A stretch of DNA of 64,000 nucleotides, taken from a bacterium (GTDB lineage Bacteria > 4484-113 > JAFGCY01). The notes under the pieces were generated by a model. The model ran no database searches. It was given only the letters and a program-made list of their open reading frames with translations, and was not told where the DNA came from. A program made the position numbers and the translations under genes. The DNA is taken from assembly GCA_016932385.1 (NCBI GenBank), contig JAFGCY010000063.1, positions 37,116 to 101,115 of the forward strand. The letters run 5' to 3'. Each line of letters begins with the position of its first letter. Position 1 is the stretch's first letter. Positions 29,207 through 37,901 of this stretch are shown here, one piece after another.

Positions 29207-31324
29207 TTACATGTCATTCGTGAAGTACGACATCACGAACGCGTCGTTATTACCGCCGCCCGTGTTTTCCACGCCGCTGCCCAGCACCGTCACGGTACCG
29301 GTGATATCGATGGCGTTAATCGCGTGGTCGACAACCGTGCCGGATGCCGTCTGGACTGCCGCCGGGTAATCAGCAGCGCTCAATGAGCCCGTGTTCCAGA
29401 CTCCGGCGGCCCGGACACCTTCACCCGCAATAGCCACGACGCCCGCGTGGCCGCGCACCATTTGATTCACGGCTTGATCCGCGCCGTTGGTGTAAGTGCG
29501 CTGCCAATTCAGTGCGCCGCTGCTGTTAAGTTGCCAGATATATGGATCACGCTGGTTCCCAACGCCCACTTCCGAGTAGTTGCCCAGGACAAACACGCTG
29601 ACGGGCAGAAACATCGTGCCCGTTGTGAATACATCCATCGCGTATTCGCCTTGATCGCTGCCGATCGTTTTGGCCCACTGGTACACACCGGATGAATCGT
29701 ACTTGACCAGCAGGGCGTCGGCGGGATTCGTGCCGCTCGTACTGCCTACCAAGTAGGCGTTGCCGGTGTAATCCAGCGCCAAGGCATGGACATACTCATT
29801 ATCGTCGGTTGCCTGCCCCACGCAGCTTTCCAGGGTTAGCCCGCCCGTGGGAGTAAATCTCAGCAGCAGCACATCGCCACCACGGGTTGCCGTCCGGATG
29901 CCGCCGCAAAGCAGCAACTGGTTCGCGGCGGTTAGTTTGATGTCCTCGACGTAGCTCGATCCGTCTATTACTGCCCACGTTTTAGCCCATCCGACCTCGC
30001 CGGTCGGATCGAGCTGCATTACCAGTGCTTCGGCGGGCTCCCAGGATTCCTCAGCTTTGCCAGCCAGGAAGATATTGCCTGTACCGTCCACGGCCAGGGC
30101 CCGGGCTTGATCGAAATAGTAAAAGTGATACCGTTTTTGCCAGACGATTTCTCCGGTTGGCGCTAGTTTGATGAGGCCGACATCCTGCTCCAGCGACGAC
30201 CCGCCGAACGGGCCCAGATACCCGGCGACATACGCGTACCCGCTCGAGCCGCTGACCGCATAAGCCCGATCGTCGTTATCACCACCATAGGCCAGCTTCC
30301 ACTGGAGTTCCCCGAATCGGTTGTATTTCACAACCAGCCAGTCGGTTTCATTGAGGCTTGTGTAACCGGCAGTGTACACGTTACCTTGGGAGTCGACCCA
30401 CAGGTCGTCCAGGCATTCATAGACACTTGTGCCCCACGTTCGCGACCAGCCCTGGACCGTGATGGAGCGGACGGCGATGTCTGTATTGCCGTTGTTGTCT
30501 GTGACGCGAAGCGTCAGCATGTTGTCGCTGGGATCCACGTATGTGAAATCGGCGATCGGGTCGGCTTCGGTCAGGTCGTAAACGCCGTCCCCTTCCCAAT
30601 CCCACTCATAACTGACGATCGTACCGGCGTCGCGGTCGAAGGAATCACCGGCGTCGACGTTGACTGGGGTGGCCGCATTGCCGAAGGTTCTGTCCACCGT
30701 AAATGCGGCGACCGGTGCTTCGCCGTCAATATCTACATCCAGAGCGACACGCGCGACGAGCGTGGCATCGTCCCAGAGCACGACCGCCACGTAGGCCAGG
30801 CCGTAGGGGTTGATCATCGTGATCCCGGCCGGTACATCGACCGTGTCGTTGCCGGTGGCGTCGGCGATGTACTGCCAGCGCCAGCTGCTGCCGGTCATGT
30901 CGCCGAAGCCGAGCCAGAACGCGTCCGCCAACGGGCTGGCCAGCTCGACGGTCACGGACAGCGGGGTATCGGCGTCGGCCATGTCGTCGAAGCGGAAAAT
31001 CGCCCAGGCCGGGGTGTCCGCGCCGGCGAACAGCTGCAGGGTGTGGGCGGTGGTGTTCTTCACGGCGGAAGCGTCACAACGAAAGCAGTCGTCGCCCAGG
31101 CATTCACGGGTCTGGACGCCGCTGCCCGCGCGCGGCACACTGGCCCGTGCCTCGTCGGTCAGCCAGGGCATCGGAAACTCCGCCAGGCTGGCCGGTGGTG
31201 AAGTAGCCGGCGTGCCGGTTTGGGGTACAGAGGCCTGTTGGCCGGAGCAGCCGGTGAAGAGTAAAGCAGTCAGGACAAAGCCCAGTAATTGGAGCGGTCT
31301 AACCGCCCGCTTGGCAGCGCACAT
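29207..31324 (-). CDS. Lipoprotein with shared N-domain, PKD domain and beta-propeller
   Basis: 705 aa; GGAGG before the ATG; lipobox LFTGC. An N-terminal domain (about 95-200: TPAWAIFRFDDMADADTPLSVTVEL, FWLGFGDMTGSSWRWQY) matches that of the lipoproteins at 15282 and 63464. A PKD domain follows (about 205-295, SYEWDWEGDGVYDL). From about 300 come repeats of the form 'D..GN.Y..G....' and 'G...W.....', which should make a beta-propeller of the SBBP type. A short Cys-bearing segment (CLGDDCFRCD) follows the signal. Probably a surface or periplasmic binding protein; ligand unknown. Confidence 0.9.
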   Translation of the reverse strand: MCAAKRAVRPLQLLGFVLTALLFTGCSGQQASVPQTGTPATSPPASLAEFPMPWLTDEARASVPRAGSGVQTRECLGDDCFRCDASAVKNTTAHTLQLFAGADTPAWAIFRFDDMADADTPLSVTVELASPLADAFWLGFGDMTGSSWRWQYIADATGNDTVDVPAGITMINPYGLAYVAVVLWDDATLVARVALDVDIDGEAPVAAFTVDRTFGNAATPVNVDAGDSFDRDAGTIVSYEWDWEGDGVYDLTEADPIADFTYVDPSDNMLTLRVTDNNGNTDIAVRSITVQGWSRTWGTSVYECLDDLWVDSQGNVYTAGYTSLNETDWLVVKYNRFGELQWKLAYGGDNDDRAYAVSGSSGYAYVAGYLGPFGGSSLEQDVGLIKLAPTGEIVWQKRYHFYYFDQARALAVDGTGNIFLAGKAEESWEPAEALVMQLDPTGEVGWAKTWAVIDGSSYVEDIKLTAANQLLLCGGIRTATRGGDVLLLRFTPTGGLTLESCVGQATDDNEYVHALALDYTGNAYLVGSTSGTNPADALLVKYDSSGVYQWAKTIGSDQGEYAMDVFTTGTMFLPVSVFVLGNYSEVGVGNQRDPYIWQLNSSGALNWQRTYTNGADQAVNQMVRGHAGVVAIAGEGVRAAGVWNTGSLSAADYPAAVQTASGTVVDHAINAIDITGTVTVLGSGVENTGGGNNDAFVMSYFTNDM

Positions 31325-31336
31325 TTAAACCTCCAC

Positions 31337-31522
31337 CTACCCGCTGTTTTTCGGGATCAGTAGCGTGATGATAATGCCGATCGGTCCCAGGAAACAACCC
31401 AGACCGCAACCCCAGCAGCCGTTGCCCTTGGTGTTGCCGACGAAGAAACCGAGGATTGCCATGAGAATCCCGCCGGTGGTCAGGGCGATGGCAAGCTGGT
31501 TCATTTCTCCAAGCTGATGCAT
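31337..31522 (-). CDS. Small two-helix membrane protein
   Basis: 61 aa (55 if the second ATG is used). Two hydrophobic segments (LAIALTTGGILMAILGFFVG; CFLGPIGIIITLLIPK) flank GNGCWGCGLGC. The GPIGIIITLLIPK ending is like small PLDc_N-type or PspC-neighbour membrane proteins. A CATAAT box ends 8 nt before the first ATG, leaving a 1-2 nt leader, whereas the second ATG has GGAG only 2 nt away. Either start is possible. It lies 12 nt upstream of the lipoprotein gene on the same strand and may share its transcript. Confidence 0.7.
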   Translation of the reverse strand: MHQLGEMNQLAIALTTGGILMAILGFFVGNTKGNGCWGCGLGCFLGPIGIIITLLIPKNSG

Positions 31523-31660
31523 ATCAGTAGATTATGCCACCGTGATTGGCGCGCGACCGCCAATTCGGCAAAGCCCGCGTGAAATCATGGCAAACGAGCC
31601 GTCCGGGCTGGTATCCTATAAGCAGGATGGAGTACTCACTGGTTACGCCGTGGAGGGAAT

Positions 31661-32173
31661 ATGTTTACTTATCACGAGTTGGACGGTTTCACGCGCCGCT
31701 ACATGCGACTGGAGTTCATGCTTGACAAGGAGCAGGGCGTTTTATACCAGAGCCGGCTGTTGACCGAGGAGGGGCTGGCCGCGTTTCCCGATTTATTATT
31801 GGAAGCCTTGAATACGGGGACGATCGAGAGCTTGGCCGACCGCCTGACCAATTCGTCCTACTGGGGTCCGCGCGCGCGGGAAAACTCGCACCTGGCGCTG
31901 GCCGAGGAACAGTATAACCAGTACTACATGCGCGCGATCCTGCGCAAGCTGATCGAGGAAGGGGAGGAAGAGGCCGAGGTCTACCGCGCCAGTGACGAGG
32001 TGATGGCCGGCCGGCGCGGGGCCCAGCCCGGCGATCGTGTCAAATGCACGGAGGCCCTGGAGGACCTGCGCGACGCCTGCCGCCAGCAGTGGCGGGGTGC
32101 GACGGGCCTGGTCCGCGGCGCCAAGGCGGGAATCAGCCTCAAGCGCATCGGCTCGGTGCGCACATCGGGGTGA
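31661..32173 (+). CDS. Hypothetical protein, 170 aa
   Basis: Not recognised. It starts at an ATG preceded by GGAGGGAAT. The protein is soluble, helical and charged: FTYHELDGFTRRYMRLEFMLDKEQGVLYQSRLLTEEGLAAFPDLLLEAL, then KLIEEGEEEAEVYRASDEV and a basic C-terminus. No cysteine-based or catalytic motif is seen apart from one Cys. A stable hairpin follows its stop codon. Monocistronic, between divergent and convergent neighbours. Confidence 0.75.
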   Translation: MFTYHELDGFTRRYMRLEFMLDKEQGVLYQSRLLTEEGLAAFPDLLLEALNTGTIESLADRLTNSSYWGPRARENSHLALAEEQYNQYYMRAILRKLIEEGEEEAEVYRASDEVMAGRRGAQPGDRVKCTEALEDLRDACRQQWRGATGLVRGAKAGISLKRIGSVRTSG

Positions 32174-32188
32174 GGGTGAAGTAAGGGA

Positions 32189-32210
32189 AAGGGCGGGTTG
32201 CCCCGCCCTT
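32189..32210. terminator. Hairpin between convergent genes
   Basis: AAGGGCGGG, loop TTGC, CCCGCCCTT: a perfect 9-bp GC-rich stem between the 170-aa gene and the PKD lipoprotein gene. Neither side has a long T-run, so termination is likely but not certain. Confidence 0.65.
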
Positions 32211-32235
32211 GGTTGATTGGTGGCCGTTAGTTTGT

Positions 32236-34464
32236 TTACTCCGCGCGAGCCAGTTTCAATGCGTAGTTTGTGTTATCGAAGTAGCTGATGTACGGACGAT
32301 CATTGATTACTGTCATATTGGCGTATCGGCCGACATCTCCCGTTGAATCGACAACGGCTACGTCCCAGTTGCTGGCGCTGGTTGGTGTAGCTGAATCGGC
32401 CCAGGCAAACTTTAAGTCCTTGGCTGTTCCACCGTCGTGGTAAGCAATTGCCGGTCGTCCATACAGGTCAACCATCGACATATATGTCCATGTTGATGCA
32501 GTTGTGTCAACGGAGTGACTTGTCCAATTGCTGCTGGTGCTGGGGGTGGCTGTGTCGGCCGCGGCATAATGCAATGTGTAGCTATCACGATAACAGATCA
32601 CTGGAACGCCGTTTAACACTTGAAGCGATAGCCCCGTATCACTAGCAACTGATGCCACAGTATGAATCTGCCAATCTGTGCTGGTCGTCGGCGCGCTGAC
32701 TGTAGCCCGGGCGTACTTAACGTCGTTGTTGGAGATGTCCAGGTAGGCCACGGCCGGCAGGCTGTTAATCTCAACCAAAGCTGAGTACTGCCCCACGTTG
32801 GCGCTGTTGTCGACAGTGTGGTGTACCCAGTTGCTGGTTGATGTCGGATTAGCTGTATCGGCACAAGCATACTTGAGATTCCCGTCCGAGATGTTGTAGT
32901 AGCTTACTGCCGGATATGTTCCGATTAGCGTTTGAGAATTGTAGTAGCCTTGCTGATTGGCAGAGTCATCGATGAAGTACTCAGTCCAATCGCTATTGCT
33001 ACTGGGGGAAGAGCTGCCGGCAATGAAGTACTTGAGATCACCATCACCGGTGCCGTTGTCGACTGTTGCGGTGACAACCGGCACGCCGTTGTTAATGATC
33101 ATCGAGCTGTCTGAACCGTAAAACAGCCCCGATACTGAGCGAATGATATGAGTATCCCAATCAGCGGTGGCAGATGGCGTTGCCGTATCTGCCTGGGCAA
33201 ACCAGATATTACCGTGCGTGACTTCATAATCCCAATAGCTAATCACAGGCTTACCGTTGAGTTCGGCAATAGATGGACGGATACTGGAACTGCCATTGCT
33301 GTCGACTGTCTGAACAACCCAGGTAAGCGAGGCCGGCACGGAACTTACGTCCACTTCCACGCTCGCTGTATCCCAGGCGCCGGCGGCGTCCCAGACCTTG
33401 ACCGTGGCGTCGAACTCGCCTTCCTCCATGTACATGTGATCGGTCACCGTATCGCCATCGATCAAATCGTATTCACCGTCGCCGTCCCAGTCCCAGTCGT
33501 AGCGCACGATCACGCCGTGGTCCGGATCGCTCGAGCCGCTGGCGTCGAAACTCACATACAACGGCGGCTCGCCCTCGGCCGGGTCCGGATCGGATTCCAG
33601 GTCCGCCGTCGGCCCGACGTTGAACGCGAAGTCCACCTCGTAACCAGTGAAGGCAGGATCGAGATAAGCCGGATCCAACGGCGAGATCGCCGTGTAGTCG
33701 TCACTCTCCGCGACCAGTTCATAATCAGTAGGGCCGGTCACATCGCCGCGCGATGTCTCATGAATCGCGCTTGTCGTGGTCGGATTCGGTACCTGGACAT
33801 GAAATTCATACTTGCCATCGGTTCCAGTCATCCGGCCTTCCAGGTAATCACCCTCGTGCTCGTAGTGAACGACCGCGCCTTCCAGCGGTAGGCCGTCGCA
33901 ACCGCTAACCACGCCGGTCATGATCTTGTCGATGCCGATGATTGGCTCAATCGTCGGATAGCCCGGCAGAATGCGAAAGCGCATCGGCGTTGAAACGGGG
34001 CTGCGTTCGACACCGTCGGGAGCCTGGAAGACCGCGGCGATCCAATAGCGCTCGTCCTTGACGAAGGGGCTGCCCTTGAAGTCGCTGTAGGTGAACAGCA
34101 TGTTCGGATTGACGGTCCAGCTTTCCCACGTCACGTCGATGTCGGCGGGCAGGCTGCCCGGCGCAGTATTGATATAGGTCAGCGCTTCACTCGTGGTCAG
34201 GGGCGAGTCTTCCTCGGGATCGTGCTTGAGGCAGAAGATCACGTGCGCGACGCTATCAGCCGAGTTTTCGTTGTCCACGCGGACGCGCAGGTCGAGCTCG
34301 CCGGCAAAGGAGACGGTCCGATCACCGTCCTGGCGGATCATTTCACCAGAAACCTTTGGTGCAACTAGATCAGCAGGAACGGCAATACCTCCGCCACCTC
34401 CGCAAGCAACCGCCAGGATTGCACTGAGAATCATTAAAACAAAAACACTAAGATGCCGTAACAT
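32236..34464 (-). CDS. Lipoprotein with carboxypeptidase-regulatory-like domain, PKD domain and propeller-like repeats
   Basis: 742 aa from the ATG at 34464 (6 nt after GGAGG; the ATG one codon upstream is only 3 nt away). Lipobox LAVAC followed by a Gly run. Domains: an N-terminal beta domain, a CarboxypepD-regulatory-like segment (about 195-240, TGVVSGCDGLPLEGAVVHYEHEG), a PKD domain (about 285-375, YDWDWDGDGEYDL), and C-terminal tandem repeats of about 50 residues with the core 'P.I.Y.D.....L.YA.AD.A.P....W..H.VD', roughly six copies. The repeats should fold as a beta-propeller. Exported; ligand unknown. The repeat region is less GC-rich than the N-terminal part. Confidence 0.88.
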   Translation of the reverse strand: MLRHLSVFVLMILSAILAVACGGGGGIAVPADLVAPKVSGEMIRQDGDRTVSFAGELDLRVRVDNENSADSVAHVIFCLKHDPEEDSPLTTSEALTYINTAPGSLPADIDVTWESWTVNPNMLFTYSDFKGSPFVKDERYWIAAVFQAPDGVERSPVSTPMRFRILPGYPTIEPIIGIDKIMTGVVSGCDGLPLEGAVVHYEHEGDYLEGRMTGTDGKYEFHVQVPNPTTTSAIHETSRGDVTGPTDYELVAESDDYTAISPLDPAYLDPAFTGYEVDFAFNVGPTADLESDPDPAEGEPPLYVSFDASGSSDPDHGVIVRYDWDWDGDGEYDLIDGDTVTDHMYMEEGEFDATVKVWDAAGAWDTASVEVDVSSVPASLTWVVQTVDSNGSSSIRPSIAELNGKPVISYWDYEVTHGNIWFAQADTATPSATADWDTHIIRSVSGLFYGSDSSMIINNGVPVVTATVDNGTGDGDLKYFIAGSSSPSSNSDWTEYFIDDSANQQGYYNSQTLIGTYPAVSYYNISDGNLKYACADTANPTSTSNWVHHTVDNSANVGQYSALVEINSLPAVAYLDISNNDVKYARATVSAPTTSTDWQIHTVASVASDTGLSLQVLNGVPVICYRDSYTLHYAAADTATPSTSSNWTSHSVDTTASTWTYMSMVDLYGRPAIAYHDGGTAKDLKFAWADSATPTSASNWDVAVVDSTGDVGRYANMTVINDRPYISYFDNTNYALKLARAE

Positions 34465-34741
34465 CATGTACCTCCAAGATTGAATGGCAAAGCAGTGAAT
34501 GCGGCGGTGATCAACTCCGCCGCAGTCACCGGTCAGGAGGCCGGCCTGATAAATACAACGAAACTCGTGTCATCGATATGAGGTGAACGTATTGAAATAT
34601 ATAAATTTTGGTTAAATACTCAAGTGTTTATGTTTGAGTCAGATTTTCTGATAATAGAAATCCGTCGGGAACCTTGTTACGGCCACTGCATTCTATACTG
34701 GAAGCCGGTCCGCGATGACCGGTGGGAGGTCCGTCAACAAG

Positions 34742-36141
34742 ATGCCAGTGCGGTGTTTGATAGCGTTGCTGTGCGTGGGACTGCTATTCGGGTGCGCCGA
34801 TAACAGCCGGCGTATCAATGAGCTTCAGCAGCAACTCGCCGCACATGAACAGGCGTTGATGCGCCTGCAGCCGGATTACGACAAGTACCGTTTTTGTTGT
34901 GACGAACTGGCCGGCTTGACCTCCCAGGGAAACACACTGGCCGGATTGTGCGGATCAAAGCCGAATTGGCCTGCCGCTATTAAAGCCGCGGATGAACTGG
35001 CTCGTACCGAGCCGGCGGCCGCTGCTTACATGCTGCGCGCCCAGGACACCGAGCTGTGGATCGATCCACCCGCGGGGCTGACCGAGGAGGAGTGCCAACG
35101 GCTGTGGGCGGCGGTGGATAACACGGGATGCTTCCAGTTCAAGCACTTCTTGATCTCGGCGGACGATGACAAATGCGAGCGGCAGTATTCAGCATCCGAG
35201 TACATCAGCAAGCTGACCTCGTTTGCCACCACAGCCAACCGGCAGAAGGCATGCTGGTGGCCGACGTGCGGACCGCAACGCTGCCGGGTCCCGACAATGC
35301 GGGGTTAAGCCCGTTACTAGCTGATGCCCGTGAGTACCCCGGTGGGATTAACGTTTACCACGGCTTGAGCCTGGATTCGCAATCGCGTGACATTACACAC
35401 CTGGAAAGTAACCTGGTTGTGGCGCAAAGGGCGATCGAGAATGTTGAAGCTGCGATCGCGAAACTGCCGGAGGCCCAGGTTCTGGCCGTTGATCTCAGAC
35501 AAGCGCTGGACCATATGGTGGAGGAGAATTTCCTCGTCGACGCCTATGACCTGATCGAGTTGTTGGAAGGGGAACTGCTACCGGCGCTGAACGGGACCGC
35601 GGTCGGCCGGCGCGCTGGTCTGAGCCTGACGGCACCGCCGCTCAATTCCGGTAATAACAGCCATCTGCTGACGCTGCCTGCGCCGGAGTAACTGAAGGGC
35701 TGGCCGCAGGGGCTGGGCGATCGCGAATCCCTGGATTACTACCGGCGGCAGAATACGACCGCGAACGGCCTGGAGCATTTCACCGGTACGGCCTTGCCGT
35801 TCGATACTTACTCGATCCGCCTCGATTTGCCCGGTTGTACTTCTGAGGAACTGGTCGAGGTTGTGGAAACGGTTACCGACATGTCTGTCGGAAGCGCGAT
35901 TATCGAGATCAGTTGCGCGGAGTTCACGCCCTAGAACTGCGAGGGGCTCGCGCCGGTCGTGGCGCCGGCATCCGTCGGCGACCGGCACGATTACGTCGTC
36001 GCCTTCTGCCTGTAAGCGGTGAACCTGAAGGCGACCGGCTGGAAATACGGTCAGATCGCCCGGCGGCCGGGTTACCAGACCGCCGACGAGATCAAACGCG
36101 CCGCCGATTTCCGGGCGCGCAAACAAGCGGCCGTGGACTAG
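34742..36141 (+). pseudogene. Decayed lipoprotein gene (one frameshift, three in-frame stops)
   Basis: The reading frame starts at an ATG (34742) with a lipoprotein signal (MPVRCLIALLCVGLLFGC) and runs in frame 2 to about 35245, where coding sense moves to frame 1 (FATTANRQ in one frame, EGMLVADVRTATLPGPD in the next). The frame-1 part continues with protein-like sequence to 36141 but is broken by TAA at 35689, TAG at 35932 and TAA at 36013. Between the stops lie readable segments such as LDYYRRQNTTANGLEHFTGT and GWKYGQIARRPGYQTADEI. Several independent lesions point to real decay rather than one sequencing error. The intact product would be about 460 aa; its function is unknown. The upstream spacer 34465-34741 is AT-rich and shows no gene. 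Confidence 0.8.
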
Positions 36142-36164
36142 CCGTGATCGCGTAGGCGGGGAAA

Positions 36165-36239
36165 TCGGGCAGGCCAGATTCGAACTGGCGACCCCCTGCT
36201 CCCAAAGCAGGTGCGCTAACCTGACTGCGCTACTGCCCG
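36165..36239 (-). tRNA. tRNA-Pro (anticodon UGG)
   Basis: Minus strand: acceptor CGGGCAG pairs with CTGCCCG, discriminator A. The D arm has AGTCAGGTTAG, the anticodon stem-loop is CCTGC-TTTGGGA-GCAGG with TGG at positions 34-36, and the T arm is CCAGTTCGAATCTGG. All four arms pair. 75 nt; the 3' CCA is not encoded. It lies 23 bp beyond the end of the pseudogene. Confidence 0.97.
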
Positions 36240-36250
36240 ATAGGCATGGG

Positions 36251-36256
36251 ATTATA
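36251..36256 (-). promoter_or_regulatory. -10 box of tRNA-Pro
   Basis: TATAAT on the minus strand, predicting a transcript start about 5 nt before the mature tRNA. The -35 region is poor. Confidence 0.6.
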
Positions 36257-36355
36257 CCGCGCTCGTTTTTATCGCCACCCGCCCGCAGGCGGGTGTTCGG
36301 CGGCAAAGGATCTCCGACACCTTTAATTTAGCCTGAATTAAATCAAACCGCTGGC

Positions 36356-36384
36356 TTGTTTCCACCTCGCTCCACGGCTATAAT
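36356..36384 (+). promoter_or_regulatory. Promoter of the cation:proton antiporter gene
   Basis: TTGTTT (36356-36361), 17-bp spacer, TATAAT (36379-36384). Leader of about 35 nt to the TTG start at 36426. Confidence 0.72.
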
Positions 36385-36425
36385 CCCACGCGTCTGATTA
36401 CGCTATCCCCTTGAGGTTCAAAGCC

Positions 36426-37901
36426 TTGTCACACATATTGCAGTTGTTGCTGATCTTGGTGGTGATCCTGTTCGCCGCCAAGTACGCTGGCTACTTCAGC
36501 GTCCGGATCGGCCAGCCGGCGGTCTTCGGCAAGATCGCCCTGGGCCTGCTCTTAGGCCCGACGCTGTTCGACATCGTCAACTGGCACCTGGGCGGCTTCT
36601 ATTTCTTCGGCGGCCTGGATCACGTCGCCCACGAGGCGGTGGCCTCGCTGCCCTTCGCGCAGCAGGTCGCCCATGCCGTGGAGACGGGCCAGGAAACTTC
36701 GGGCCTGATCCTGATGCACACCATCCACGACCTGGCCGAGTTGGGCGTCCTGTTCCTGATGTTCATGGCCGGCCTGGAAACCGATCTCAAGCAGATGATG
36801 AAGGTCGGCAAGGTCGCCCTCTACGCCGCGATCGGCGGCGTGATCGGCCCGATGCTCACGGGTGCCGGCGCCGGCTACCTGTTCTCGGTCTGGGGCTTGA
36901 ACTTCAATGTTTACGAGTGTATTTTCATCGGCACGATTCTCACGGCGACCTCGGTCTCGATCTCGGCGCAGACGCTGATGGAGCTGGGCCGCCTGAAGAG
37001 CAAGGAAGGCACGACGATCCTCGGCGCGGCCGTGATCGACGACGTGATCGGCATTATCGTGCTGAGCGTGGTGATCGCGCTGAAGCCGGCCGGGGGCGCG
37101 CATGGCGCGGAAGGCGCGGCCGCGGCCCATGCCGAGAAGCTCTTAGACTGGATCATGCTGGGCCTGGGCGACATCGGCTGGCTCAGGATCATGCTGTTGG
37201 TCGTGATGATGATCGCGTTCTTCGTGGTCGGCTGGTTCGCGGACAAATGGCTGGTCCGCCCGTTGGTCAACCGCTTTGAGCGCATGCCGGTGACCGAAGG
37301 GCTGCTGGCCGGTGTGCTGCTGGTCGGCTTGCTCTACGCCTGGGCCGCCGAGTGGATCGGCAACGTCGCCGCGATTACCGGTACCTACCTCTGCGGCGTG
37401 CTGCTGGGCCGCACCGACCTGCGCCACCAGATCGAGGAGAAGCTGCACACGCTGACCTATTCGTTCTTCGTGCCGATCTTCTTCGTCAACATTGGCCTGC
37501 ACGCCAACGCGCGCCCGATCTTCGCCCCGCTGGCACATCTCGCCAGCATGGATAAAATCGAGTGGCTTGTGCTGATCTTCACGCTGTTGATCTCATTGAT
37601 CGCCGTGTTTACCAAGGTTTGGGGCTGTCAGATCGGCTCATTGATCGGCGGGTTCAATGCCAAGGAGAGTATGCGCGTCGGCGTCGGGATGATCAGCCGG
37701 GGCGAGGTCGGTATCATCGTGGCCCTGGTCGGGCTGAACGCCGGCATCATCGACAGCGAAGTCTTCTCGATGATGATCCTGATGGTCCTGGTCACGACAC
37801 TGGTCACGCCGATCTGGCTGAAGGTCGTGTTTAGAAAGGACAAGGGCGGCGACGACGCCGGACAGGCTGAGCAACAATCGCCCGCCGAAGCCGAGGCATA
37901 A
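36426..37901 (+). CDS. Cation:proton antiporter (CPA2/Kef type)
   Basis: 491 aa. The TTG at 36426 is preferred because GAGG lies 9 nt before it and the track's TTG at 36411 is part of that site. About a dozen hydrophobic segments. Typical motifs: GYFSVRIGQPAVFGKIALGLLLGP (first helices), FLMFMAGLETDLKQM (the MFxxGLE motif), ILTATSVSISAQTLMELG, ILGAAVIDDVIGIIVLS (the ion-binding aspartates), and VGMISRGEVGIIVALVG. It exchanges Na+ or K+ for protons across the inner membrane; ion specificity is not visible. There is no TrkA-N regulatory domain, and a His/Ala-rich loop (about 220-235) lies between helices. Confidence 0.94.
   Translation: MSHILQLLLILVVILFAAKYAGYFSVRIGQPAVFGKIALGLLLGPTLFDIVNWHLGGFYFFGGLDHVAHEAVASLPFAQQVAHAVETGQETSGLILMHTIHDLAELGVLFLMFMAGLETDLKQMMKVGKVALYAAIGGVIGPMLTGAGAGYLFSVWGLNFNVYECIFIGTILTATSVSISAQTLMELGRLKSKEGTTILGAAVIDDVIGIIVLSVVIALKPAGGAHGAEGAAAAHAEKLLDWIMLGLGDIGWLRIMLLVVMMIAFFVVGWFADKWLVRPLVNRFERMPVTEGLLAGVLLVGLLYAWAAEWIGNVAAITGTYLCGVLLGRTDLRHQIEEKLHTLTYSFFVPIFFVNIGLHANARPIFAPLAHLASMDKIEWLVLIFTLLISLIAVFTKVWGCQIGSLIGGFNAKESMRVGVGMISRGEVGIIVALVGLNAGIIDSEVFSMMILMVLVTTLVTPIWLKVVFRKDKGGDDAGQAEQQSPAEAEA

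Noticed and set aside
36276-36295. Perfect hairpin CACCCGCC/GGCGGGTG upstream of tRNA-Pro, considered as a terminator
   Set aside because: No T-run on the 3' side in either direction, and no gene ends toward it except the pseudogene; left unexplained.
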